In this document: positions 10,447 through 20,805 of the stretch, piece after piece
Layout of the letters: every line of letters starts with the position of its first letter
Numbering within the stretch: the stretch's first letter is position 1
Assembly: GCF_963259705.1 (NCBI RefSeq)
Contig: NC_081861.1
Coordinates: forward strand, 68,243,623-68,307,622
DNA from: Myotis daubentonii
Lineage: Eukaryota; Chordata; Mammalia; Chiroptera; Vespertilionidae
Direction: 5' to 3'
DNA: 64,000 nucleotides
Made by a program: the position numbers and the translations under genes
The notes under the pieces: model-generated
The model's database searches: none
Told to the model about the DNA's origin: nothing
What the model saw: the letters and a program-made list of their open reading frames with translations, nothing else

Positions 10447-10642
10447 CACAATATTTTATTATTATTGCTTTTTAGTGAGTGAGGAAGGGAGAGGAAGAGA
10501 TAGGAACATTTATGAGAGACATCACTGATCGGCTGCCTCCTGCACATCCCCCACCAGGGGATCATGTGCCCTGACCAAGAATCAAACCATGACCTCTTGG
10601 TTCATGGGTTGACACTCAACCACTGAGCAACACTGGCTGGGC
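10447..10642 (-). mobile_element. VES-type SINE, antisense
   Basis: Reverse complement of the SINE: GA-rich block, GGCTGCCTCCTGCAC, a degenerate B box, and at the right TTGCTCAGTGG of the A box on the minus strand. Belongs to the CTGGCCAGTGTTGCTCAGTGG subtype rather than the CCGGTTTGGCTCAG subtype. Confidence 0.85.
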
Positions 10643-11375
10643 AGAGATTATAGTTTTTATAAGAGAATAGAGACAAGAAAATAAGATAACTATAGTACTT
10701 TGGAATTGAATAGTTTGACAGTTTTTTCTTCATTAATAGAGGTTTCTTTATATGATTTCATCTCCCAGAGAATAATTTCTAATCATTTGGTTATAGCTTT
10801 AGAAAAGATATAAAGTGAACATTAATTAAAGGCACAACTTAATATTTATCACAGCTCAACTCCAACATCTAGATGCTGCAAGTTTTCTATAATACAGAAA
10901 TAAAAATGCTCCTTCTGAGTGATCCATGAAGTCATGAATTATCAAAGACCTACATTAAAACTGCATAAGATAAGGGCTGTGCTTTATTTAAAAAGGTATT
11001 TCATACCCTTAGAGGCTCATCTGCCTCAGGCATCTTCCTAGTATTTAGGTTTTAAAGTATCTAAAATATCTTAGGCTTCTACATTTTTTACTGCTTTTTT
11101 TAATCTAACATAGCTTTTTTCCCCAATTTACCACATTGACATTGTTATTTTCAGCTTCCGATTCAACATAAAACAGCAGATAGTTCCATTTATCTCTCTC
11201 TGGCTGAGTTTATTCATAGTAGAGCTCTGTATTCAGGACATTTTTATTTTTATTATTGGTTATTTATCATTAGTATTTTTAGAAGAATGAGAATGTTGTA
11301 CTTTTTTGAAGCTTTAACTATGGAATTTTATTAGTCAAAACATATTCATTGAGCATCTACTATATGACAGGCATA
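10643..11375. other. No recognised feature
   Basis: AT-rich sequence without recognised genes or repeats. Confidence 0.45.
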
Positions 11376-11645
11376 GTACTTAAGATTAAGGGCTCTGGAA
11401 GTAGACTGTCTGATTCAAACTTCAGCTCCACCACTTATTAACTGTGTGACCTTGAGCAAATTGCTTAACTATTTGGTGCTTGAGTCTGTACATCTGTAAA
11501 AAAACACTGATGTTAAAAACAGTATCTGTATTATAGGATGCCTGTGAGGGCTAATTGAATTAATACAGTAAGTCACTTAACACACTGTTATATATGTAGT
11601 AAGCTCTCAACAGATACTGTCTGTTATTGCTATTATCATCATTAT
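11376..11645 (+). repeat. MIR SINE, sense
   Basis: Clear MIR core: GGGCTCTGGAAGTAGACTGTC, CCACCACTTATTAACTGTGTG, ACCTTGAGCAAATTGCTTAAC, GTACATCTGTAAAA, CTGTGAGGGCTAATTGAAT and a GTAGTAAGCTCTCAACAGA end. Confidence 0.85.
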
Positions 11646-11906
11646 TATTTTATTCATGCACTGTATGAAACTTGAGAACTCTATGATAAATAAGAAATAA
11701 TTTTATAATCTATTGACTATGTCAGCTACTAAAAATACTTAGAGATGGTCAATTAATTAATTGCTGGTATATTTAAAAGAGCTTTGAGTGGTAGTAAAAG
11801 ACTATGAGAGAGAGAAAACTTTTGCTTTGAGGTCCCAAGTAAATTGCTACCTCATGAAAATGAATTATAGAAAATTGTATAATACCGATCTAGTTTGCCT
11901 GAAGCA

Positions 11907-12822
11907 TCCTATATAATAAAAGGCTAATATGCAAATAGAACAAACAACCGGAACAACTGAACAACCAAACAACTGGTCGCTATGATTTGCACTGACCACC
12001 AGGGGACGTGCGTGGAACATGGCGGGTGTCAGCCATGGCAGGATGGTGGAGCAGGTGAGTTCCAGTGCCAGACCAAGGAAGGACGCTGGTCACTGTCATC
12101 TGGGTAAGCCTCTGGTGGTTACTAAATTTTTTTTGCTCCTGCACACCACAGTCCTGCTTGGTGCTCACATCTGCTGCCAGCGCTGGCCCCGCTCGCAACC
12201 ACTGCTGGTGCCAGAGTCACCTCTCACACCCACGGCTGGTGCCCAGTGCCAGCCCTGATCACTCGGCGCCATCAGCAGGTGCAAGCGGCAGCTACCAGCC
12301 CTGATCGCCCCTCAGGGTTTCTCCACCTCCCCCAGCTCCTGAGGGGAGATCGGGGCTGGCAGCCACTGCTTGCACCCACTGCCAGCTACAGCCCTGCTCA
12401 CACCTGCAGCCAGTGCTGGAGCTGCTGCTCGCACCCACTGCTGGTACCTGGTGCCAGTGCCAATTGTTCAGCTCCATCAGCAGGTGCGAGCGGTGGCTGC
12501 TGGCCCTGATGGCTCCTGAGAGCTTCTCCACCTCCCCGTGCCATTTGCACTCACTGACTGCGCTGGCTTCACTCGCACCTGTTGCAGGCACTGGCTCCAA
12601 TCGCTCCGTGCCTTCAGCGGATGCGAGCAGGGCCAGCACTGTCTGCACCTGGGTGCAGTGACAGCAGGAGCGGGACTGCTGGCAGACAGCGGACTAGGGG
12701 GCTGTTGCAGGAGGGGCCGGGTGGGGGATCGGAGGATGGGCCAAGACCTGCCCCTGTGCCTACCGCAGGCTCACAGCCCACAGTTCCCTTCAAGGTGCAC
12801 AAATTCATCACTGGGCCCCTAG
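11907..12822 (+). mobile_element. Non-autonomous Helitron (HeliBat-like)
   Basis: Starts with TCCTATATAATAAAAGGC after an A at 11906 and ends ...GGGCCCCTAG before a T at 12823. The 3' hairpin region GTGCACAAATTC precedes the end. The interior is a GC-rich run of loosely repeated blocks around GCTGGTGCC and TCGCACC. The element at 53558-54167 is a shorter relative on the other strand with the same two ends. Open frames here are by-products of the repeats. Confidence 0.88.
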
Positions 12823-13723
12823 TATAAAATAAAGTCCCAGTTATAAAAAAAATCAAACATTTTATTCAGCTAGTGACTATGATCCAAAAGTAAAAGGCTA
12901 AGTTTATTAAGGGCTTTAAACATTTATAAATCTCCAGAGCCACATGACTTAATGCATGACCCTTAATGTTAAATCAGTAGTGAAACAGAGGTTTCTATCT
13001 TGGGCTAATGGAATCAGAATTTTGGCCCATAGATGAGCTCTTTATCATATTCATTCAATTCAATTGTGGCTCATTTTGAAATGACTAGATATTGTTAGAG
13101 AGAGACCTTGTTAGCACTAAGGCTAGAGCAATTAATAGAAAATTTGGCATAATTCCTTTAGATATATGTCTAAAATCTCAATTGAGCAGTGGACCTACAT
13201 TATTAAGTGATTAAATAAATTGTAAAATGAGACATATGTACTATTATTTGTAATACTTTAAACAATAAAAAAATAAAAAATTGAAATAAAATAAAATAAA
13301 GAAATTGTATTTTCCACTCTTTATTCAAATTCATCATCTAGCAAGAATTAATCATTATATGCAAAAAAACACCAGAATGCAAAATATTTTATAACACAGA
13401 TAGCAAGACTTAAAAATGGGCTATAGGAATAATGTTTGATACAATAGCACAGATAAAAAATAAATCATTAGAAATGCTCTAACAAAACCTGATTTAATTT
13501 CAGATGAAGGTTAATTTTACCCTTTTTTTTCTTCCACTATTATGGATAACTTAGTTATCTTCTTTTACTCCATGAAAGGGCAAAAAAACGCATTTCTGTC
13601 TGCCCTGCCTAATACCAAGTTTACCTTAATAGCACACTCTTCGCAGGTGAGTTACCACTCTGACTCTTTGTTCATCATAAATACATGTTTCCAAGTTGTA
13701 GCATATGAACATTAAAAATCAAG
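12823..13723. other. No recognised feature
   Basis: AT-rich spacer with a short A/T low-complexity run near 13262-13305. Confidence 0.5.
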
Positions 13724-14684
13724 ACTGGAGATTAAAAATGGTAGCAGAGTAAGTGGATGTTGCATGAATACACTCCCAGGACAAAACTGGAATTACAACT
13801 AAAATACAGAAAAACTTCCTGAATAATCAACAGAAGCCTCACTTGAGAGAACCCTGATAACCAAGGATGGAAAGTGGACACTGCATAGAGACTGGAAGGA
13901 GGGGCGGAGGTGTGAAAGGGCTGGCCGGGCTCCCACAGACAACAACTGAAGTTCTGGAGATATAGTCCAGCTGTGGGGGGTTGCCATTGAGAATTCTGGA
14001 GTCTAATCCCAAAGCTAGGCCCCCCAGCAGAAAGCATCTGAACTGAGAAGGGTACCCACATAACATCTGGCTGTGAAAAGCAATGGGGTAGCTGTCTGCT
14101 GGGGAGAGACAGCAGAAAATATACCACCCTCTTAAAGGGCCAATGCACAAAATTCCCTGTGGAGTCACTCACCTTGTGCTCTGGCAGAGGGAGACAGAGT
14201 GGACTGGAGCTATGTGAGCAGAAGCCAGGATCGGGGGCTCTGGGGTTTGAGCTCAGAAGGCAGACATTCTGGCTTCCTATGCTGAGTCATTCCCTCATGC
14301 TGTGGAGGTCATCTTTCTCATGTAGGCATTTTCTCTACAGGCAGCTTTGTCTGGGGGGAAGACAGTTGACCCACCCTATTGGAAACCACATTGCCCCATG
14401 GTTTAGAGTTTCTAAGGCTCATTAAGAGACAGAATAATAATTAGCCCCCAGGCAGAAGCAATTCACACACGCTGTAGAAAAAAAAAACTCTCATCACACC
14501 TGTGGATGATGACCTAAGGGCTATTCAAGACAGAACCCTATCATTCTGTAGACAGAAGTAGTCCCTGGATGCTTTGAGTCTGCCTAATATAGTTAATCAG
14601 CGTTTGGCCCTAACCTGCATGAGAGACTGAGAAGCATAACAAATCTACCCAATATATAGTCACAAACCCAAACAGGCAGTCAAA

Positions 14685-15775
14685 ATGTGGAGACAAAGAA
14701 ATAACCCCCAAATGAAAGAACAAGCTAATTCTCCAGAAGAAGGGATAAATGAAATGGAGATAAGAAATATATCTGAAATAGAGCTCAGAATAATGATGGT
14801 AAAAATGCTCCACAGCATGAGAAAAGATATAATACCTAGAGCCCTAGCTGGTTTGTCTCAGTGGATAAAGCATCGGCCTGATGACTGAAGGGTCCTGGGT
14901 TTCATTCCAGTCAAGGGTACATACAGTAGGAGGCAAGCAGGACGCAACCAATCAATGATTGTCTCTCATAATTGATGTTTTTCTCTCTCTCTACCTCTCC
15001 CTTCCTCTCTGAAATAAAAATATTTTTTAACTATTAAAAAAATATAGTAACTATAAACAGAAATAAAGAATGAAATAGCACAAATAAAAAACACATTGGA
15101 AGGAATACACAGCAGATTAGGGGAAGCTGAGGATCAAATCAGTGAATTAGAAGACAGGGTTGAAAAAAATCACTCAATCAGAGAACAATAACAACAATAA
15201 AATTAAAAAAAAAACAACAACAGGAGGAAAGCTTAAGGAAGCTGTGGGACAATATGAAACGTAACAATATTTGTATAGCAGGTGTGCCAGAAAAGGCAGA
15301 AAGGGAGAAAGGAAGAGACATGTTTTAAAAAATAATGGCAGAAAACTTCCCTAACCTGGTTAAAGAAAAAGTCACACAAGTTCAGGAGGCACAGCGAGTC
15401 CTGAGCAAGTAGAACCCAAACAGGCCCATGCTCAGACACATCATAATTACAATGCCAAAAATTAAAAACAAAGAGAGAATCTTAAAGGCAGCAAGAGAAA
15501 AGTAAACTGTTACCTACAAAGGAGTTCCAATAAGGCTGACACCTGTTTTCTCATCAGAAGCTCTACAGGCCAGAAAGGAATGGCATGAAGTACTCAAGGT
15601 AATGGAAAGCAAGGATCTGAGACTCAGATTACAATATCCAGCAAAGCTATCATTCAAAATAGACAGTGAAATAAAGAGCTTCCCAGTGAAAAAAAAAAGG
15701 CTAAAGAAATACATCACCACCAAGTCAGTACTAAAAGAAATGCTAAAGGGACCGCTGTAACGAGAAGAAGAAATA
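14685..15775 (+). pseudogene. L1 ORF1 pseudogene
   Basis: Starts MWRQRNNPQM, close to the ORF1 start of the element at 56642. ORF1 protein is an RNA-binding chaperone with an N-terminal coiled coil, an RRM and a C-terminal domain. Here the coiled-coil part is cut by a SINE after 14840; the rest (about 15041-15775) is readable only in pieces, with stops and shifts, including a segment like NIFVAGVPEKAE and later LEALQARKEWHEV-like sequence. Inactive. Confidence 0.8.
14841..15040 (+). mobile_element. VES SINE within L1 ORF1
   Basis: GCCCTAGCTGGTTTGTCTCAG head (A box), GGGTTTCATTCCAGTCAAGG (B box), a shortened body missing part of the GGTTGCAGGC section, a TC-rich stretch, then an A-rich tail near 15015-15045. 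Confidence 0.88.
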
Positions 15776-16350
15776 TAGAGAGAAACCTAGACATACAGAA
15801 TTAAAGTGGCAATAAATAAGTACCTTTCAATAATAACCTTAAATGTAAATGGATTAAATGTTCCAAGTAAAAGATATAGGGTAGCTGAATGGATACACAC
15901 ACATGACCCAACTATATGCTGTCTATAAGAGACCCACTTCAGAACAGAAGAGTCACACAGGATAAGAGTGAAGGGATGGGAAAAAAATGTCCATGCAAAT
16001 GGAAAACAAACAAACAAACAAAACAAAAACAAACCTGGAGTAGCAATACTCATATTTGACAAAATAGACTTCAAAATGAAGGCTATCACAAGAAACAACA
16101 AAGGTCACGACATAATACTAAAGAATTGATCCAAGAGAAGATGTAACACTAGTAAACATACATGCTCCCAATATAGGTGCACCTAAATACATAAAAAACT
16201 TCTAGAGGGCTTTAAGGGATAGATCAACAATAATGTAGTTATAACAGGGGAATATAACAACCCACTGACTTCACTGAATTGATCTTTCAGTCAAAAAAAA
16301 AAAAAAAACAAACAAAAAAACAAACAAACAAGGAAATGGTGACTCTAAAG

Positions 16351-16570
16351 CAGGGGTCCTCAAACTACGGCCCGCGGGCCACATGTAAATACAAATATTG
16401 TATTTGTTCCCGTTTTTTTTTTGTTTGTTTGTTTGTTTTTACTTCAAAATAAGATATGTGCAGTATGCATAGGAATTTGTTCATAGTTTTTTTTTAAACT
16501 ATAGTCCGGCCATCTAAGGGTCTGAGGGACAGTGAACTGGCCCCCTGATTAAAAAGTTTGAGGACCCCTG
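16351..16570. mobile_element. hAT MITE, copy A
   Basis: 220 bp with terminal inverted repeats CAGGGGTCCTCAAACT and AGTTTGAGGACCCCTG, flanked by a perfect 8-bp duplication CTCTAAAG (16343-16350, 16571-16578), the hAT signature. No coding sequence. A second copy is at 50188-50391. The host is L1 ORF2, so the MITE is younger than that L1. Confidence 0.95.
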
Positions 16571-17220
16571 CTCTAAAGGATACACAGGATCAGATAGATT
16601 TAATTTACATTTATAGAAGATTTCACCACAAAGCTCCAGAATATACAGTCTTCTCCAGGATCATTCACAAAGATAGACCACATGTTAGGACACAAAACAA
16701 GTCTTTACAAGTTCAAGAATATTTAAATCATATCAAGCATCTTCTCAGATCACAGTGGAGTGAAATTAGAAATAAAGTACAGTAAAAACACCCAAAAACA
16801 TTCAAACACCTGGAGGCTAAATAGCATGTTATTAAACAATGAATGGGTTACCAATGAGATCAAGAAAGAAATAAAAAAATTCCTGGAAACAAATGAAAAT
16901 GAACACACAGCAACCCAAGATTTCTGGGACACAGCAAAAGTAGTCCTGAGGAGGAAGTTTGTAGCATTACAGGCCTACCTCAAAGAAACAAGAAACATTA
17001 ATAATAAACTATTTAACCCCACAACTTAAAGAACTAGCAGGAGAATAATAAGAAAAGCCCAGAGTAAGTAGAAGGAAGGGAATAATAAAAATTAGAGCAG
17101 AAATAAATGACATAGAGACTAAAAAGCAATACAAAAAAAAACAATGAAACCAAGAGCTAGTTTTTTGAAAGGATAAACAAGATTTATGAACCATTAGCCA
17201 GACTCATCAAGAAACAAAGA

Positions 17221-17437
17221 GCCCTAACCAGTTTGGCTCAGTGGATAGAGTGTTGGCCTGCGGACTCCAGGGTCCCAGGTTCAATTCTGGTCAAGGGCAT
17301 GTACCTTGGTTGCAGGCACATCCCCAGTAGGGGGAGTGCAGGAGGCGGCTGATTTATATTTCTCTCTCATCGATGTTTCTGACTCTCTATCCCTCTCTCT
17401 TCCTCTCTGTAAAAAATCAATAAAATATATTTAAAAA
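17221..17437 (+). mobile_element. VES SINE within L1 ORF2
   Basis: Complete: CCCTAACCAGTTTGGCTCAG head, GGTTCAATTCTGGTCAAGGG, GTGCAGGAGGCGGCTG, TC-rich stretch, AAAAAATCAATAAAATAT tail. Flanked by AAACAAAGA at 17212-17220 and 17438-17446, the target duplication. Confidence 0.95.
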
Positions 17438-18050
17438 AAACAAAGAGAGAGAATTCGAATAAATAAAATCAGAAATGAAAGTGGAGAAAAAGTAATCACT
17501 GACACCACAGAAATACAAAGGATTTCAAGAAAATACTATGAACAACTATATGCCAACAAGCTGGATAATATGGACTAAATGGTAAAATTCCTAGAAAAAT
17601 ACATTGTCCCAAAACTGAATCAGGAAGAATCAGAAAACCATAATAGGCCAATAACACCTGATGACATAAAATGAGTAATCAAAAAACTCCCACCAAACAA
17701 AACCCCTGGTCCAGATGACTTCACAGGGGAGTTTTACCAAACATTCAAAGAACTAATACCTAATTTTTTTGGTGCGATGGTAAATGGGATTGCTTTTTTT
17801 GTCTTTCTTTCTGTAAGTTCACTATTGGTGTATAGAAATGCCATAGATTTCTTGGTGTTAATTTTGTATCCTGCTACATTGCCAAATTCATTTATTAAGT
17901 CTAACAATTTTTTGATGGAGTCTTTAGGGTTTTCTATGTACAATATCATGTCATCTACGAATAAGGACAGTTTTACTTCTTCTTTTCCAATTTGGATGCC
18001 TTTTATTTCTTCTTCTTGTCTGATTGCAATGGCTAGTACTTCCAGTACTA

Positions 18051-18596
18051 CACTGAGTAGCCAGATTATTATGACCAGACAGATTATTATGACCACCCCA
18101 TCAGTACTTCGTTGGGCCACCTTTTGCCTTCAGTACTGTGCCAATTCTTCTTGGCATTGACTCCACGAGATGTTGAAAGGTGATGTGAGGAATCTGACAC
18201 CATGCCTGATGAATAGCACTGTCCAGTTCTGTGAGATTTGATGGCTGTGGAACCAGCTGCCTAATGGCTCTTTTAACTTCATCCCACAAATGCTCAATTG
18301 GATTGAGATCTGGTGATTGTGGGGGCCACCTAAGCAAGGTAAAGTCTCCCTCATGTTCTTGAAAGCACTCCTGCACAATAGGAGCACCTTGGCATGGCAC
18401 ATTGTCTTGTTGGAAGAAGCCATCTCCATTGGGATATGCCATCAACATGATAGGATGAACTTGATCAGCAATAATAGTTAGATATGTTGTGCTATTAGAC
18501 ATTTATAATGATCTGGCCCTCTAGCAACTTCAGTGGGAAATTGTAGCTAATTTGCCTACAAACATCACGTGGTCATAATAATCTGGACACTGAGTG
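18051..18596 (-). mobile_element. Tc1-like DNA transposon, internally deleted
   Basis: 546 bp with inverted ends: CACTGAGTAGCCAGATTATT on the left and, on the minus strand from the right, CACTCAGTGTCCAGATTATT. TA flanks both sides (18049-18050, 18597-18598). Near the left end the TIR core AGATTATTATGACCA is repeated a second time at about 18079-18093. It keeps only the C-terminal part of a transposase. Sitting inside the twin-primed L1, it is the youngest layer of that stack. Confidence 0.92.
18101..18502 (-). pseudogene. Tc1-like transposase, C-terminal fragment
   Basis: 133 codons without a stop. Contains FFQQDNVPCQ, with the second catalytic Asp, and SPDLNPIEHLWDEVKR, with the catalytic Glu of the Tc1 DDE domain. 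A full Tc1 transposase is about 340 residues; the N-terminal DNA-binding HTH domains and the first catalytic Asp are missing. The ATG at 18500-18502 is just the first in the frame. There are 36 residues between Asp and Glu where classic Tc1 has 34. The fragment ends in KAKGGPTKY and TAA. It could not transpose on its own. Confidence 0.88.
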
Positions 18597-20805
18597 TATG
18601 TCGAACAGGAGTGGTGAGAGTGGGCATCCAGTCTTGTTCCTGTTCTTAGGGGAAATGGTTTTAATTTTTGCCATTGAGTATGATGATGGCTGTGGGTTTG
18701 TCATATAAGGCTTTTATTATGTTGAGGTATGATCCTTCTACTCCCACCATGCTGACTGTTTTTATCAAGAAAGGGTGTTGGATTTTGTTAAATGCTTTTT
18801 CTGCGTCAATTTGATATGACTATTTGATTTTTATCTCTCAATTTGTTTATGTGATGTATCATGTTTATTGATTTGCAGATATTGTACTATCCTTGCATCC
18901 CTGGGATAAATCCTTCTTGGTCATAGTGTATGATCTTTCTGATGTAATGCTGGATCTGATTTGTAATAATTTTACTGAGGATTTTGGCTTCTATGTTCAT
19001 GAGGGATATTGGCCTGTAATTCTCTTTCATTGCGTTGTCTTTATCTGGTTTTGGTATTAGGGTGATGCTGGCTTCATATAATGAGCTTGGTAGTGATCCT
19101 TCCTCTTGGATTTTTTTGTAGTAGTCTGAGGATGATAGGTTGTGTTCTTCCTTGAATGTTTGGTGAAACTCTCCTGTGAAGCCGTCTGGTCCTGGGCTTT
19201 TGTTTGCTGGAAGCTTTTTGATGATTGCTTCAATTTCATCCATAGTTATAGGCCTATTGAGATCTTTAGATTCTTCCTAATTGAGTTTTGGAAGGTTGTA
19301 TTTTTCTAGGAATATGTCCATTTTCTCCAGGTTGTCTAATTGGAATAGAGATGTTCATAATATTTTTAACAATCCTTTGTATTTCTTTGGGGTCTGTTGT
19401 TATTTTGACTCTTTCATTTCTGATTCTGTTTATTTGGGTCCTCTCTGTATGCTTCTTGGTGAGTCTGGCTAGGGGTTCATCAAGCCTGTTTATCCTTTCA
19501 AAGAACCAGCTCTTGGTGTCATTGATCTTTTGTTTTTTTTGTTTGTTTGTGTGTTGTTGTTTTTTTGGTCTCTATGTCATTTATTTCTGCTTTGATCTTT
19601 ATTATCTCTTTCCTTCTGCTCACTCTGTGCTTTTCCGGTTGCTCACTTTCTAATTCTTTAAGTTGTAGAGTTAGATGATTTACTACCATTTTTTCTTGTT
19701 TTTTGAGGTAGGCCTGTAGAGCTATAAACTTCCCTCTCAGGGCTTGCTTTCATTGTGTCCCATAGTTTTGGATTGTTGTGTTTTATTGTCATTAGTTTCC
19801 AGTATGTTTTTAATTTCTTCTTTGATCTCTTTGGTAACCCAATCATTGTTTAATAGCATGCTATTCAGCTTCCAAGTGTTTGAATTTTTTTTAATGTTGT
19901 TTATTTATAATATTATGCCAGTATGGTTTGAGAAGATGCTTGGCATGATTTCAATCTTCTTGAATTTGGGGAGACTTTGCTTGTGACCCAATATGTGGTC
20001 TATTTTTGAAAATGTCCCACGTGCACTTGAGAAGAACATATATTCCGTGGCTTTGAGGTGAAATGTTCTGAAGATGTCAATTAAGTCCATCTGATCTAGT
20101 GAGTCATTTAGGATTGCTATTTCTTTGCTGATTTTTTGTCTAGAGGATTTATCTAGTGATGTCAGTGGTGTAATAAAGTCCCCTACTATGATTGTATTGT
20201 TGTTGATATCTCTCTTGATATCTTCCAGGAGTTGTTTTTTTTAAAAATGTATTTGGGTGCTCCTGCATTGGGTGCATAACCCTCAGAGCGATGATAGGGG
20301 AGGGTGAGGGTAAGGGGGAGAGATCAACCAAAGGACTTGTATGCATGCATATAAGTCTAACCAATGGACACAGACAATAGGGGGGGTGAGGGCATGAGTG
20401 GGGTATTTGGGGAATAATAAGGGGGGATAAGGACACATGTGTAATACCTTAATAAAGACATTTTAAAAAAGAACTAATACCTAAACTCCTCAAACTATTC
20501 CAAAAAATCCAAAAGGAAAGAACACTTCAAAGCTTTTTTTATGAGGCAAGTATTATCCTAATTCCAAAACCAGATAAAGACTACAATAGAAAGATAATTA
20601 TAGGCCAATATCCCTGATGAACATACTAGGAGATGCTAAAATCTTCAACAACCATTAGCAAAAAAGATCCAGCAATATATTTAAAGATCATACATCATGA
20701 CCAAGTGAGATTTATTCCAGGGAGACAAGGCTGGTACAATATTTGCAAATCAATACAGGTGATACAGCACATAAAAAATTGAAAAATAAAAATCACATGA
20801 TCATA

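Larger units (their letters stand above)
17764..20270 (-). pseudogene. L1 ORF2 fragment in the inverted segment
   Basis: On the minus strand, 18887-19243 reads [16 protein letters not shown] and [20 protein letters not shown], conserved RT motifs. Near 17900-18000 the active-site region reads FVDDMILY, where L1 normally has FADDM. Further right, toward 20270, it reaches the endonuclease domain. The frame is interrupted by stops and by the Tc1-like element at 18051-18596. Only internal ORF2 is present. Confidence 0.85.
17764..20467. mobile_element. Second L1 insertion with 5' inversion (twin priming)
   Basis: The left part (17764 to about 20270) is L1 ORF2 in antisense, from mid-RT back into the endonuclease region. 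The right part (about 20270-20467) is L1 3' UTR in sense, ending AATAAAGACATTTT plus A-tail. The whole is bounded by a 17-bp direct repeat AAAGAACTAATACCTAA (17747-17763 and 20468-20484) that belongs to the host L1. This is the structure expected from twin priming during L1 integration. A Tc1-like element sits inside it. Confidence 0.92.

Noticed and set aside
12246..12827. Cluster of overlapping open frames on both strands
   Set aside because: All lie in the GC-rich body of the Helitron at 11907-12822, with low-complexity composition and no domain.
13732..14172. 146-codon minus-strand open frame
   Set aside because: Antisense of the L1 5' UTR; not conserved in the other L1 copies and no recognisable domain. 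L1 antisense ORF0-like function was considered but there is no supporting start or splice context.
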